Of a stretch of DNA of 64,000 nucleotides, positions 11,490 to 22,941 are shown in pieces. The translations under genes and the position numbers were made by a program. The stretch spans positions 250,061,736 to 250,125,735 of the forward strand of contig OY294067.1 in the NCBI GenBank assembly GCA_958510875.1, written 5' to 3'. Under the pieces are notes generated by a model, which searched no databases, was not told where the DNA came from, and worked only from the letters and a program-made list of their open reading frames with translations. Source of the DNA: Endomychus coccineus. Lineage: Eukaryota; Arthropoda; Insecta; Coleoptera; Endomychidae. Every line of letters starts with the position of its first letter. The stretch's first letter is position 1.

Positions 11490-11880
11490 TTCGAACTTGA
11501 CAATGAAAGGTTGACTAGCTTGAGCTCGTCTAGTCTGCCTATCCGGGATCTCTCGCGGTGAAACAACATACGAGATTTCTGATGAACGCTGACCATGGAA
11601 ATATCCATAGGAAAGGGAGAGATCGCTCACCTTTCTACGATGTTCTAGAGAGGTCATAATGAATTCGTAAGTGTGACATCACTAATCAGACGAACAGTTC
11701 TCATCTGGATAGAATCCAAGAGCTCCAGCGTATGTTTGGAACCCGGAATCCAAACATGTGAACAGTACTCTAGGATAGGTCGAATCTGTGCTTTGTATAT
11801 TATGAGGAGCTGTTGGGATATAATTTTGTTCAAAGTTTAAGATTTTTGGCAGAATTTTCCATATTATTGTGAGCACTAAT
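11490..11880 (-). pseudogene. LINE family A fragment, C-terminal domain
   Basis: The minus strand reads YIPTAPHNIQSTDSTYPRV, then a CLDSGFQTYAGALGFYPDEN block. This matches the post-RT C-terminal domain of LINE family A (compare 54175-54414, HPAPLHNLQSTDSTCPEV). The continuation toward 11490 includes the region corresponding to 'RRKMRDISLFYRYFHG'. It is frame-broken. It may belong to the same insertion as 12795-13400, with the middle lost and about 900 bp of other DNA between. Confidence 0.65.
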
Positions 11881-11940
11881 TGTATTTATTAAGATAATAA
11901 AGACTGCCGGACTAAAGTTTGTGTAACACCAGGTAACAAC

Positions 11941-12126
11941 TTGAAAAATCTTGTCTTCCGGATGGATTCCGTGTCACAATAGCTCGACTTGATGCCGACG
12001 TTTCGCCAACCATTACAGGTGGCATTTCAGGGCAGGCTTGAGGCTTGAACTGAAACTGTTCCGGAATCCATCCGGAAGACAAGATTCTTCAAGATTAGCT
12101 GTCCGCGGAAGTCTACTATCCAAGAT
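11941..12126 (-). mobile_element. 186-bp hammerhead-bearing insertion with 13-bp target duplication
   Basis: It is flanked by perfect 13-bp direct repeats ACCAGGTAACAAC at 11928-11940 and 12127-12139. Inside, imperfect inverted arms (11941-11971 and 12062-12093, sharing CTTGTCTTCCGGATGGATTC) enclose a degenerate hammerhead ribozyme at 11993-12034. The variable-length duplication and 'gaaacgtc' hammerhead fit a PLE-derived terminal fragment that was retro-inserted. No protein is encoded. Confidence 0.6.
11993..12034 (-). ncRNA. hammerhead ribozyme, degenerate, minimal helix III
   Basis: Minus-strand order: UGCC (helix I), core CUGAA-A, stem II GCCACC...GGUUGGC (loop UGUAAU, one bulged U), then GAAAC-GUC followed by GGCA, which pairs with UGCC. 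GAAACGUC leaves only a two-pair helix III (AC/GU), the minimal form described for PLE hammerheads that act as dimers. The CUGANGA core lacks one base, which aligns best as loss of conserved G8, so cleavage is unlikely now. Confidence 0.5.
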
Positions 12127-12139
12127 ACCAGGTAACAAC

Positions 12140-12794
12140 ACTCCATTCTTCTATTTATTTTCGTGATTGCTATGCTCTTACCGCCCCAAAAAAACGGAGC
12201 ATTTTAGTATCCAGGCACACCGTTCTGATTGGTACTCACATCTCAGGAGATGAGCGTTTCATATAAGTAGTGAGTGAAATTATCAAGAAAATTTAACTAC
12301 ATCCATAGACAATGATTATCACTCATTATTCTTAACTAATATGTATATTAGTACTGTCATTGATCGAACAATATCAAAACTAAGTCAGTAGGTTTGCAGA
12401 GAACTGATACTTTGAGAGAGTTATTTCTGAAGCTGAGAAAAAAACTCAAACTTACACAAAAACTTGCCATATTTAATTAAAAATAATTAATGTTGACAAA
12501 TTGTTCCGCAACCCTGTGGCCTTCTCAAAACTGGGAGTTATTACTGAATCTAAATGTAAAATTATGTCCTTAAATATCAGAAACCGATCTGCATGTGGTA
12601 CAACTTTGGGATGGGGAAATTTTTACCTAGCCAAGAATTCAAATACTATGAGAAAAAAACATTTTGAAGGGGATCAACTGCTAGGTAAATCTCCTAAATT
12701 ATTATATGAACAAGACGATCACATATTATAAGCTATGTAGCAGTATCCTATTCAGTCTTAGCTGAAAAGCAAAAATTCCCTTTTCTATGTACCA
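12140..12794. other. unannotated stretch
   Basis: No recognised gene. An open frame at 12501-12731 starts with TTG and shows no motif I know, so it is not called. Confidence 0.45.
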
Positions 12795-13400
12795 ACATTC
12801 GTCAACTACCAAATGGAGTGATCTATCTGAGAGAAAACTCGATAGTTAGCAACAAAGTTGAGCCGGCAAACCTTATGACGGAAATTTCTCAACGAGGCCT
12901 TGGTGCCCGACTTGGTCAAATGTATTGGAGATATTTAATGCTACAGATAGAGATTCCTCATGTTCTTCAATAGATTTCTGCTATATATATGTTACGTAGA
13001 CAAGCAGGTCCCTTGTTGATTTCTGCTGACGAAAGGCATATTGCCGGTCGTTCACGATTTGGTGCTCTCTAGGTATTGGATGAGCTCGATGTTGATTGAT
13101 TTATCTATCACTTTAGAGATCACAGATGATAGTGCAATGGGTCTATAATTATTAGAAAGGGTCTTTTTGGAATTGGTTTGACTCTAGCAGGAAGGAAAGA
13201 CACAAATTGTGTATGAAAGGGTAAGCAACCTGCCGAGAACTGGTGTTAATTCAGGCCTATCCTTGAGGACGTCTGGTCCCACAGATTTTCTGGTATTGAG
13301 ATCAAGCAGAATGCGCCTAATTGTGAGCTGACGAAACACAATTTCAGGCATTTGGCTATCGATGGCAGATTCTAGAGCACCAAGTGTTCCAAGCGTCATC
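12795..13400 (-). pseudogene. LINE family A fragment, RT N-terminal part
   Basis: The minus strand contains DSQMPEIVFRQLTIRRILL, DLNTRKSVGPDVL, ELTPVLGRLLTLSYTICVFPS, then (shifted) NYRPIALLSVISKVIDKSIN and NIELIQYLES. This corresponds to the finger and first RT blocks of the copy at 8.2-10.1 kb. Several frameshifts and a gap where the exchange 'PKKGD' block should be show decay. Confidence 0.7.
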
Positions 13401-14299
13401 TACCAGAAGATAGATGTTCCACTGAGAGAATCATTCGCAATACAAGCTATATTTGTATTGATTTACTCGAGCTTGGATTGAATATAGTATAGTGTTCCAC
13501 ATTGTATTCTGGGCTATATCATTGGATAACTAACATTCTTGCAAGTCGGCTCCTTTTCAAAAGTTTCACGTGCTTCGTAAGATAAACAGTCAGTTCCAAA
13601 TAATTATGTTTCGAGATTGTACGAACGAATGAGAATGGAAGACCTCAGCGACTCCAAGATTACATAATGGCTAACGAGGTAGAGATGATATTTTATACAT
13701 GATTTCACTAGCTTCCTACTTCATCATGTCACCAGCGCAATCTCCTTCGTTAGTTAATACGCCAATGATTAATTCTACTTCAAACATCAGTAACTCGGAA
13801 GGTGACTTAACTTCTTGTTGAACTTTCATTATTGCCGTTTGATTTAATTTAATAACATAACGATTTTCCACTAGATACAGAAAAGTTCGTTCGGCGAAAA
13901 AGCGTTATAAAAATATTGTTTTTCATTTGTTTGAATGATCATGGGATATTGTTGGAATCTTTCACCTTGATTCATTTATTTCTGGAGAAGGATATGCCAA
14001 ATTTTCTTTAACTCACTCTAGAATCGTATACCTAGTATTCCATTTACGCTAATGGCAGCTTTGATTCGTAAATTTTCTCGTAAGTCACCGATTTTGATCT
14101 ACAATGACTCATTCGATTCGTAATCACCTATAGTCAAAAGCCGACCACATTCCAACCGGCGGAAATTGTTTATACGGCTAATAAACAATAAATAAACGAC
14201 GATTCTAGTAAAATATTTAAATAAATTCGAAAAAGCATAAAAATGGCTAATTCGGACAGATTTTGGATGGTAATGCATATACATCCATTCAATTGAACG

Positions 14300-14930
14300 G
14301 CAGAATCAATATTCCTAACAATTTGTTAGTTAACAATAAATAAACGAAAAAAAAGAAAATTGGAGCGAGGTTTGAGTTTACAGTCGGTTAAGGATAATTT
14401 AGACTAGATAAGCACAAATCTTTGGTCAATATGTTCGTCAATTGTTTGTAAAATATTATATTGTCAATTAACAATTTGTTATTTGAAAAACGAAGAGAAG
14501 TTGACACGAGTTTCAGTTTAAAGTCAATTTCGGATAATTTAGATTTGATGAGCAGGAACCTTTGTCAATATGTTTGTCAATTGTTTGTAAAACATCATAT
14601 TGTTAATTAACAATCAAAGAAAAGTTGACACGAGGTTCAGTTTAAAGTCAATTTCCGATAATTTAGACTTGATGAGCAAGAATTTTTGGTTAATATGTTC
14701 GTCAATTGTTTATAAAACATTTTATTTTTTATTTATAATTTGTTATTTAACAAATTATCAAACAAAGAAAAGTTGACACGAAGTTGAGTTTAAAGTCAAT
14801 TTCGGATAATTCAGACTTGATGAACAAGAATCTTTGGTCAATATGTTCGTCAATTGTTTATAAAACATTATAGTTTAATTTGTAAACTAACAAATTAAAA
14901 AAACAGAAAACTGGCCCGAGTGTGCATGAA
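14300..14930 (-). repeat. foldback left arm, inverted tandem repeats
   Basis: Four to five units are marked by 'gaggtt.agtttaaagtcaat', spaced about 142, 124, 148 and 138 bp. Each also carries 'ttggtcaatatgttcgtcaattg' and 'ttaacaatttgtta'. They are the reverse complement of the units at 15105-16275. Confidence 0.75.
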
Positions 14931-15104
14931 ATAAATGCTTCGGAAGTTTTTTCAACTGCTGACGTTCCATAATACCAGCTGCACACACACACACGCACGC
15001 ACGCACAGGAAGATGCGTTACCATGACAGCGATTTGAGAATCCCAGGGGTGCAGTAATACATTTCGAGTAGGGATTTATAGACATATAGACCAGAGATTC
15101 TTAC

Positions 15105-16275
15105 TCATTAAGTCTAGATTATCCGAAACTCAACCTCGTGTCAACTTTTTTGGTTTGTTAATTTGTTAATTTGAGAATATAATGTTTTATAAAGAATTGA
15201 CGGGCATATTGACCAAAGATTCTTACTCATCAAGTCAAAATTATCCGAAATTGACTTTAAACTCAACCTCGTGTCAACTTTTTCTGATTGTTAATTTGTT
15301 AATTAACAAATTGTTAATTAACAATATAATGTTTTATAAAGAATTGACCAAAGATTCTTGCTCATCATGTCAAAATTATCCGTAATTGACTTCAAACTCA
15401 ACCTCGTGTCAGCTTTTTTTGATTGTTAATTTGTTTATTAGCAAATTGTTAATTAACAATACAATGTTTTATAAAGAATTGGCGCGATTATTGACCAAAG
15501 ATTTTTGCTCATCAAGTCAAAATTATCCGAAATTGACTTTAAACTCAACCTCGTGTCAACTTTTATTGATTGTTAATTTGTTAAGTAACAAATTTTTAAT
15601 AATAATATAATGTTTTATAAACAATTGACGAACATATTGACCAAAGATTCTTACTCATCAAGTCAAAATTATCCGAAATTGAGTTTAAACTCAACCTCGT
15701 GTCAATTTTTTCTGATTGTTAATTTGTTAACTAACAAATTGTTAATTAACAATATAATATTTTATAAAGAATTGACCAAAGATTCTTGCTCATCAAGTCA
15801 AAATTATTCGTAATTGACTTCAAACTCAACCTCGTGTCAGCCACAAATTGTTAATTAACAATATAATGTTTTATAAAGAATTGGCGCGATTATTGACCAA
15901 AGATTTTTGCTCATCAAGTCAAAATCATCCGAAATTGACTTTAAACTCAACCTCGTGTCAACTTTTTTGATTGTTAATTTGTTAATTAACAAATTGTTAA
16001 TAAACAATATAATGTTTTATAAACAATTGACGAACGTATTGACCAAAGATTCTTGCTTATCCGAAATTGATTTTAAACTCAACCTCATGTCAACTTTTTT
16101 TGTTTGTTAATTTATTGATTAACAAATTGGTAATTAACAATATAATGTTTTATAAACAATCGATGAACATATTGACCACAGATTCATGCTTATCAAGTCT
16201 AAATTATCCGAAATCACCTGTAAACTCAAACCTTGCGCCAATTTTCTTTTTAACAAATTGTTATAAATATTGATT
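15105..16275 (+). repeat. foldback right arm, nine tandem repeat units
   Basis: The 'cctcgtgtcaa' mark recurs at 15134, 15267, 15402, 15549, 15695, 15830, 15951, 16083 and (mutated) 16231, giving spacings of 121-148 bp. Units consist of 'aatgttttataaa.aattga', 'gaccaaagattcttgctcatcaagtcaaaattatccgaaattgac' and a 'ttaattaacaaattgttaattaacaat' hairpin. Open frames of 67-74 codons that run through the units only reflect the repeat and are not genes. Confidence 0.8.
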
Positions 16276-16522
16276 CTGCCATTCAATTGGATGGATATTT
16301 GCATTACCATCCAAAATCAGGTAAAATTAGCCATTTTTATGAATTTTCCAATTTTTTCAAATATCGTACTAGAACCGTAGTTTATTTATTGTTATTTATT
16401 GTCTATTAGCCATATAAACAATTTCCCCCAGTTGGAATGTGGTCTGCTTTTGTCTTTAGGTGATTACGAATCGAATGAGCCATTGTAGAGCAAAATCGGT
16501 GATTTACGAGAGAATTTAGTTA

Positions 16523-17290
16523 GTCTGGTCGATTTTGGGCTTCATTGACTGGACTTATTACATTCAACAAGACAATATTCCAATAAAAACAAGAGGCTTT
16601 GAAAAGCAGCACACTTCTTGAATGAGACTCCCATCCTCTTAACGCCTTGTAGAGTAGAATTTCCAGGATGTACGAATTAGTGTAATCTTGTTTACTCATT
16701 CGATTACATCACATATCCGTAATATAGAGCACACCTTCCCAATTAAAACCAGCTTTTGCTGTAATACATTAACGAATCCCAAAACCTTTGAACATAACAA
16801 TGGAGTGGAAGTTAATACATTAATAACGTAAATTAATTTAGTCTGATTGAAATCATAATTTCATATTTAACAACTATGAACAATCCGAGAAGGAACTAGC
16901 TCAATTTATGCAGATCCTACTTGTCAGAATCATAACAAACTTGGGAGTCTACTTTAATCAGAGAGTAATTACATAATAAGCGATTGTAATATCTCTTCCT
17001 CGCTAACAATCTGGTAAAATCACATGTAGCGTGTATTTGACAAGAAACTTTAGTAAATTTGTGCCTGCAAGCATGTGTAGTAGTAGTTCGCAATTATCGA
17101 CTTGTTCTCTGTTAACTATATACGCATTGAATAAAATTAAGCACCAGTAACTTCTGTTCAGATAGTAATCTGACAATGTTTATTGTGTGTAAATTTCCTT
17201 CTTGCTGTTTTCAGTTATAGGTACATCATTTCAATATTTAATCCTGTGCCCGATGGAGTATCGGCTTAATTTTTGAAAGTATGTAGTCTA
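16523..17290. other. unannotated stretch
   Basis: AT-rich DNA with no recognised gene or repeat. Confidence 0.5.
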
Positions 17291-17299
17291 ACTTTGGCT

Positions 17300-17580
17300 T
17301 ATCTTTGCTCTATTTTAACCAAAAAATTATTGACCTTGGGTATTTGTTCATGTCAATGGAAAACGTTTCCTTGAGTCAGGAAGCAAATCTGATATAACAA
17401 ACTATCGTCCAATTAGTAGACTTTCTGCTATGTCTCAAGTTCTTGAATCCATAGTTACTGTCAATATTTTTTAAAGCCTATAAGCATGTTATAACTCCTG
17501 AACAACGTAGTTTGTATTCTCCTCTCAGTAGTGAAACCAACGTTATTCTTTACACCGACTATATTAATTTTTCCCTGTAG
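17300..17580 (+). pseudogene. non-LTR retrotransposon RT fragment
   Basis: It reads FKSGSKSDITNYRPISRLS with AMSQVLESIV, then (after stops and a shift) FKAYKHVITPEQRSLYSP and SSETNVILYTDYIN. These are the first RT blocks of Jockey/I-group LINEs ('F KSG....NYRPIS.L...SK..E.IV....F......L...Q.GF'). The PLE at 17580 cuts it off. Confidence 0.65.
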
Positions 17581-18830
17581 AATTATACATAAATTCTCGG
17601 GAAATATGTCAAATTAATACTTATGCTTTATATTTTCTCGTTTTTACGTACGTTTCGGTCTCACGACCATCATCAGAAGACTTATTATGTCTAAAACTGG
17701 ATTACTTAAAACTAATTGTACTACACAAAGCGTCCTTATCGCACCAATCTCAATTAAAATGCCCACGTCGCCGAAACGAACAGAAACACGAATAATCGGA
17801 ATTGTAACACATCAATGTTATAAGTATAATATATCAAGAATCCACTGTTAAGCAGTACTCTTATTAAATGCGAGTTCATGTCAACAAAGTCTATGAACGA
17901 CTAGAAACGAGAACATTGGGTTCAAGAATACTCTTTCAAACCAGATGTTAGATTTACGAGCTAATAGAAAAAGGTTTGTCAGTTATTGGAAATATACTAC
18001 TGACATTCTACCTAAAATATACTTTTAACATTATAAAGACGCATGTAGGAATTTGCAAGTTCTAATTAATTAAGTTAGTATAAATCTGACTTAGTGTCTG
18101 AATATCTGTCCTATGATTTACAGATTTGGAGTCACGTTTTATGTGAATCATCTCCAGAATAGATCTTTTATAATAATTGGTTTCCTTAGTTGAAATATTA
18201 ACATTATTTTAATCGAATTGATGGTTATAATCAAAACAAGTGTTTAGCAAGGGCGGTGGAATTTTCTAAGTTTTTGTTTCTTGTGCTTTACTTATGGCCA
18301 TACATTCTTTTTTGTAAATATTGTTTAGAGATTCCAGTATAAGTCCCATTGCAATCTAAACAATTTAATTTGTATACTGTGTGGGTTTGTTTATCTTCAG
18401 GTATTGAAGGTCTTAGATTTGAGAAATATTTTCAAACACAGTTAGTAGGCTTATGCGCGACATCTATATCATACTTTTTCAAACATCTCTCAATTCTCTC
18501 TGAGGTCTCCGGAATGTATGGTAATGTTATAAAATTGTCTGTACTACCTTTTATGTTATTTATATATGAAGATCCATTATAGATTTTGTTTATTCTTTTT
18601 TTGATGATAGGATTGCAAAATGTTTCATTTCCAGTATGTTATGAACAATTTTTAAATTTTTGGGACGGTCCTCTGTGTGGGACAATTTAACCGCTTGATC
18701 TGTAAGGCTGTTTATAACACTTTTTTTATAAAGCATAACCTCAGTAGCAAAATATCTAGGGCTGTTAACGTTCTTCGAACTTCTGCGGATAATTTTAATT
18801 GTAGCAAAAGACAACTAAATATTATAAATG
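17580..18830 (-). pseudogene. Penelope-like element, 3' part with endonuclease
   Basis: On the minus strand the order from 18830 is: a diverged PLE linker; ITLPYIPETSERIERCLKKYDID; VAHKPTNCVWKYFSNLRPSI; TVYKLNCLDCNGTYTGIS, which is the GIY-YIG core with the CxxC insertion typical of PLEs; then ENSTALAKH and the 'K..I.EMIHIK' helix region (decayed); then the terminal region with a hammerhead at 17640-17681. The RT domain is missing. The open frame at 18590-18814 (FAIIKIIRRSSKNVNS) and the opposite-strand frame at 18349-18582 belong to this diverged segment. Confidence 0.7.
17640..17681 (-). ncRNA. hammerhead ribozyme of PLE terminus, core intact
   Basis: Minus strand: GUCUU-CUGAUGA-U-GGUC-GUGA-GACC-GAAAC-GUAC-GUA, then AAAAC. 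Stem II is four perfect pairs with a GUGA tetraloop. Helix III is the minimal AC/GU form around the palindrome ACGUACGU. Helix I has one A-C mismatch compared with the perfect copy at 38758-38801. All catalytic core bases are present, and the cleavage triplet would be GUA. Confidence 0.7.
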
Positions 18831-19015
18831 TTTCTCAAATATACTTACCATTTTGAATGTATTATTTGAGTTCATCCCGTTGTATACAATTTGATAAATG
18901 AATCAAGTAAATTGAGTAAATATGAAAATACACCCGACCAAACTATATAATTCGCACGTTAAATCGATCAATTTCTTTACAACCATCCCGAACAATCCTT
19001 TAAACTATTCAATAC
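18831..19015. other. short unannotated stretch
   Basis: No feature recognised between the PLE fragment and the non-autonomous hAT element. Confidence 0.4.
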
Positions 19016-19620
19016 TAGTGATGGGAATACTTGATATATGAAAACCGAGTCAGTTCCCGACTGTATTACTACTTTAATTTACATTATCCTCTCAGTCGAC
19101 ACAACTAGTGGTGAGAGTACTCTATTCGAGATCAAGATGTACCATCATATATTGAACAACTACTGAAATTGAACCATATTGGCATAGGATAAAACTGATG
19201 CAAAAATACAATAACAAAAATTCAGAATACGATCATAAATGATATAATGTCTGAATCTAAATAATAAACTTAAAGCTTTGACTATAGGTGGGAGACGTCA
19301 ATATTGAGATAGGATATAAATCATGGCGCGGCAAAAGACTAAATGCAGACCTGCAATAAAAATTAAACACAAGCTCCTTACCTTGTGCATGCCACATGTA
19401 AAGACAATGAATCACATGTGTTGAAGAAATAGTTGGAATGGTGGTAGAAAATTAGTACAAATGAATGAATACATAAAGTAGTTATTCAAATTCTAAAGGT
19501 AGGTAGCAGGGAATGCAAGAAACACTACTACCAATTTATAACTACTAAATTAGTAGATATCCGGAATAGCTCTATTACTAATAATCGATTGCTGGAATAT
19601 CTCGATTATTCCCATCACTA
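19016..19620. mobile_element. non-autonomous hAT-like element (605 bp)
   Basis: The ends are TAGTGATGGGAATA at 19016 and its complement TATTCCCATCACTA ending at 19620, a typical hAT terminus. The flanks are 8 bp each, ttcaatac and cgcaatac, 6 of 8 identical as expected for an aged target duplication. The interior has no coding sequence. Confidence 0.6.
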
Positions 19621-19639
19621 CGCAATACCACCCTAACCC

Positions 19640-20030
19640 TTTTGCCGGAGGTAAAATACCTGGGTATAAGTAGCAAGCTTTAATGTAAAAAAGATTGTAT
19701 CGCCCTCAAACAGAGTCGAAGTGCTATCGGAAAGACATGGAAACTATCTCCAAAGTTAGCAATATCGCTTTACCCGGTCATAAAATGGGGCACTCACCTT
19801 GTGACCCAGAACAATACAGAAGATCTCAATGGAACAACTAAATGAATTACAACAAAGAATCGCGTCCATTAAGACAGCTACGCGAACAACACCCACAACA
19901 TAGATAGATTTTAAATAGCATTTCAATATTATGGCAACTCGATTCTTCGAGTAAGGTTAGGGGGTCAGAGACAAGTTTAAGCCTGAAAAAGGGACGCCAC
20001 TCAATGGAACAAGGCATCATCCTGGTTTAA
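19640..20030 (+). pseudogene. non-LTR retrotransposon (I/R1-type) RT C-terminal fragment
   Basis: Joined over shifts, the sequence reads LPEVKYLGI, SRSAIGKTWKLSPKLAIW, RPIMEYGALVWW (diverged), LNELQRIASI and ATRTTPT. This is the 'VKYLGV...GK.WGLSP...LWLY.....P.L.YGA.VWW.....L...QR.A...I.GA.RTTPT' stretch downstream of the RT catalytic motif in R1/I-type LINEs. It is a different family from the LINE at 8.2 kb. The non-autonomous hAT element abuts it on the left. Confidence 0.65.
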
Positions 20031-20034
20031 GAGA

Positions 20035-20400
20035 TGAGTTAAATCTGAATTTAATCATAATAATTCCAAGCAATCTTTTTCCCTGATATACTTCCATCCC
20101 TTCTAAATTATCCAGATATTTGTCCGTACAGTGTTTCAAAGGTGATGAGGTTTCTTGAGAAATTGTGTGACCTTTAATTAAAATCAGCATTTAACTGTTT
20201 GCCTTATTAACCCCAAATAGTATTTGAGTAGGTACATTTTGTTTTCTATTTTAGTTACTCTGATGGATAATTGGTACTTTAATAGTATTTTTAGTGAATA
20301 AGGGTGATTACTTCGTACTTATTAGTGGTATAGTGTATATACAGCTGTGAACTCTTTCGGTGTATTAACTTCTTCATCATTAATTTTATCAAAAGTGCAT
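20035..20400. repeat. PLE terminal repeat (family A), inverted junction
   Basis: The left half ('gttaaatctgaatttaat...ccttctaaattatccagatatttgtccgtac') is in minus orientation. The right half ('ttaaccccaaatagtatttgagtaggtacattttg...gattacttcgtacttattagt') is in plus orientation. Two oppositely oriented terminal repeats are thus fused. The hammerhead-like core is largely deleted. Confidence 0.55.
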
Positions 20401-22037
20401 TTTTGAAGAGAATAAAATTATCTACAACCTCTTTCTTCGTAAGTTAATTATTAAATAATCTAGAAATAGATGGAATTTGTGCGACGTTGAAACTTCATTA
20501 TAACTACTTCTAACAGTTTTTGTAGTTATGACTTTACAAATAATGATTATTCATCTCACGGTCTTGAAACATATCGCAAATAGCTGTGATGTACTCCCAG
20601 GTGGTGATCGAAAACCAAAATTTGGCAAAGCAATTTGCTGTATCATGACCTTCACATTATATCTAATGATTATATATCTCAGCTTCAAGTGATCATTGTA
20701 TCATTTGTATCCTTCAAATGATAAATAAAAAAAATAATGCTTCACAATCTTGTTTTCAAAAAATCAGCAGTTACAATATTCACATAACACTGCCCTTCAG
20801 TTCCAACTACAGAAAGTATCCCTCGGTAAAGCTGGAAATCCAATGTTCTTTTTTCTTATTTTGAATAATTTCATATTTACTTTTTTCTTCGACATTTGGT
20901 AAATACTACAACTGTTTAGGAATTACATTTAAGATTACAAATTATTTGTATTATATTATATATTAAGTAAAAAACACAATTTTGATGATTATTCTATAAG
21001 CAGGTGACGGTAAAACTCCAATAAAATCAGCAAGGACAATCTGCATTTCAATATAACAGAGTATAATATAACGTCTTTCATTAGGAGTTTATAAATCATT
21101 TTCGAAATATTTTCTGATCCTTCAATCATTTATATTTGATCCGCTGTACTGTCCAAAATCTATTTTGCTAATGAAGGGAAGTGACGTGATCAATTGTTCA
21201 TTTATGGTTGTAATGCCTACATTTGTGAAATAGATTTTGAGAAATTGATGACAATGTTTCATGTAAACCATCTATCTTCCAGAGTTATTTTATCATTAAT
21301 CACAGTATCTAAATACTTAATGAATATATATGTAACTCCTCACATCTTTTGTAGAGCAAAATCTCGAAAACTTAGAGTTATGTTAGCAACCTTTATCTAA
21401 TGGAATGTGGATGAATTTCCAGATTCTAGGATTGTATGGTAAATTTACTGAACCAATTAAAAACTATAATTAATTCTTGGTACACAGAGATTTCAGAATC
21501 TTTCTTAGTTAATTAACTCAAATATGTCTTAATGAACGATACTGCGTTTTCGTTTACACTTTGATACACAAGAAATTTCTGAGAAATTCTAAAGTGAAAG
21601 AAGGGGCTTCTATTTAACTCCAGACAGTTTCCCCAAGCTCACTCATCATTCTTTGTATGAATTTGATAATGAAAGCTGCAAGTGTAATTGATATTCCGGA
21701 TGCTATTCCAATCCAAAATTAGGATAGTTTCATTATCGATAATAATATATTAAAGAATTAGTTTCATTAGGCATGATTCAAGCGCCTAAGTTGAAGAACG
21801 AGTTGTAACAGTGCCGAGCGTATATTTATAAAACCTGAAATACTGTTTGACTGAGGTTATCAACTCCCACCAGCAGTTCCAATGTGAAACCAGCCGCTCT
21901 AATCTCTACTTCCAAACAAGTAACACATTGACCGCAAGTTATAACCTCACTTTCCACACTTCTGATTTCTGAAGCTATAATGTTTCTGTTAATTCCAAAT
22001 TTAATTTTTCAGACTATCTCACCGCTGATCCACCACT
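20401..22037. other. unannotated stretch
   Basis: AT-rich, with no recognised gene. The small open frame near 21194-21400 has no motif I know. Confidence 0.5.
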
Positions 22038-22910
22038 TGTAACAGTCGGCTGCGTATTATTATTTCAGGTAGCGTTAATACTTCATCGACGTGTTATATG
22101 AATTGAGAATCGTTTGTTGGAACCTGCTTCGGTATCGAAGATCATAGTTGATCCGCGTTCCCTCGACGTTCTTTTAAGTTGCCACCACTAGGTGTTTAAT
22201 TCAGCCCACCTAGAAGCTATTACTGACTACGTTGCCTTGATCTCTTCCCAGGGACCGCCTCGAATCACGTTCAATTATATCTTTACATCTATTCAAGCGT
22301 ATATTCTGAAAGGTGATTAGGAATTATCAGATAAACTCGTTAATCAATTAAATGATGAATACATATTGAATAAAAGTTGACAACATTTGGTATATAACAA
22401 GACAACAACACGATTATGAAGTTAGACCAAAATCGGGCTATGGCAATGATAGCATATGAATTTAAAGACTGGTCGAATTCTGATTTACCCCAAGTGGGAA
22501 CCTGGGAGACAGTTATCAATGTCGCTAGTTCTACTCTTTTCGCCAGCGGGCGAGTATTTGCTCAGGTTCTCTTGAGAGAGTTAATTAGCACAAACTCCGC
22601 TCGACCACGCCGATGATTGATGATAGATAATATTTTGAATAATAAAAAGGACTCGCTGTCTCGCTGTCTCGCTGTCTCTCTCTGTCTCTATCTGTCTCTA
22701 TCTGTCTCTATCTGTCTCTATCTGTCTATATCTGTCTCTATCTGTCTTTATTCGTCTTTATCTGTCTTTATCTGTCTCCATCTGTCTTTATCTGTCTTTA
22801 TCTGTCTATGTCTGTCTCTATCTGTCTCTATCTCTCTCTGACTCTGTCTCTGTCTCTCTCTCTCTCGCTCTCTCTGTCTCTCGCTCCCTCTCTCTCTCTC
22901 GCCCTCTCTC

Positions 22911-22941
<31 letters not shown>

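Larger units (their letters stand above)
14069..16522. mobile_element. foldback-type element with tandem-repeat arms
   Basis: The outer ends are inverted copies: 14069-14300 reads 'taaattttctcgtaagtcaccgattttg...tcattcgattcgtaatcacct', and the complement of 16270-16522 reads nearly the same. Inside each end lies an array of ~120-150-bp tandem units (left arm 14300-14930, 4-5 units; right arm 15105-16275, 9 units) in opposite orientation. A ~180-bp unique centre (about 14930-15105) carries a short (CA)n tract. This is the architecture of foldback elements such as Drosophila FB or Galileo. No transposase is present, so it is non-autonomous. The family cannot be fixed from the ends alone. Confidence 0.7.

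Noticed and set aside
15182..16273. Chain of 67-74-codon open frames rich in Leu, Ile and Asn
   Set aside because: They are the tandem units of the foldback arm read in frame; the similar peptides arise from the DNA repeat.
22617..22841. 74-codon frame of Leu/Ser/Cys repeats resembling a membrane peptide
   Set aside because: It is a TCTGTCTCTA-type microsatellite.
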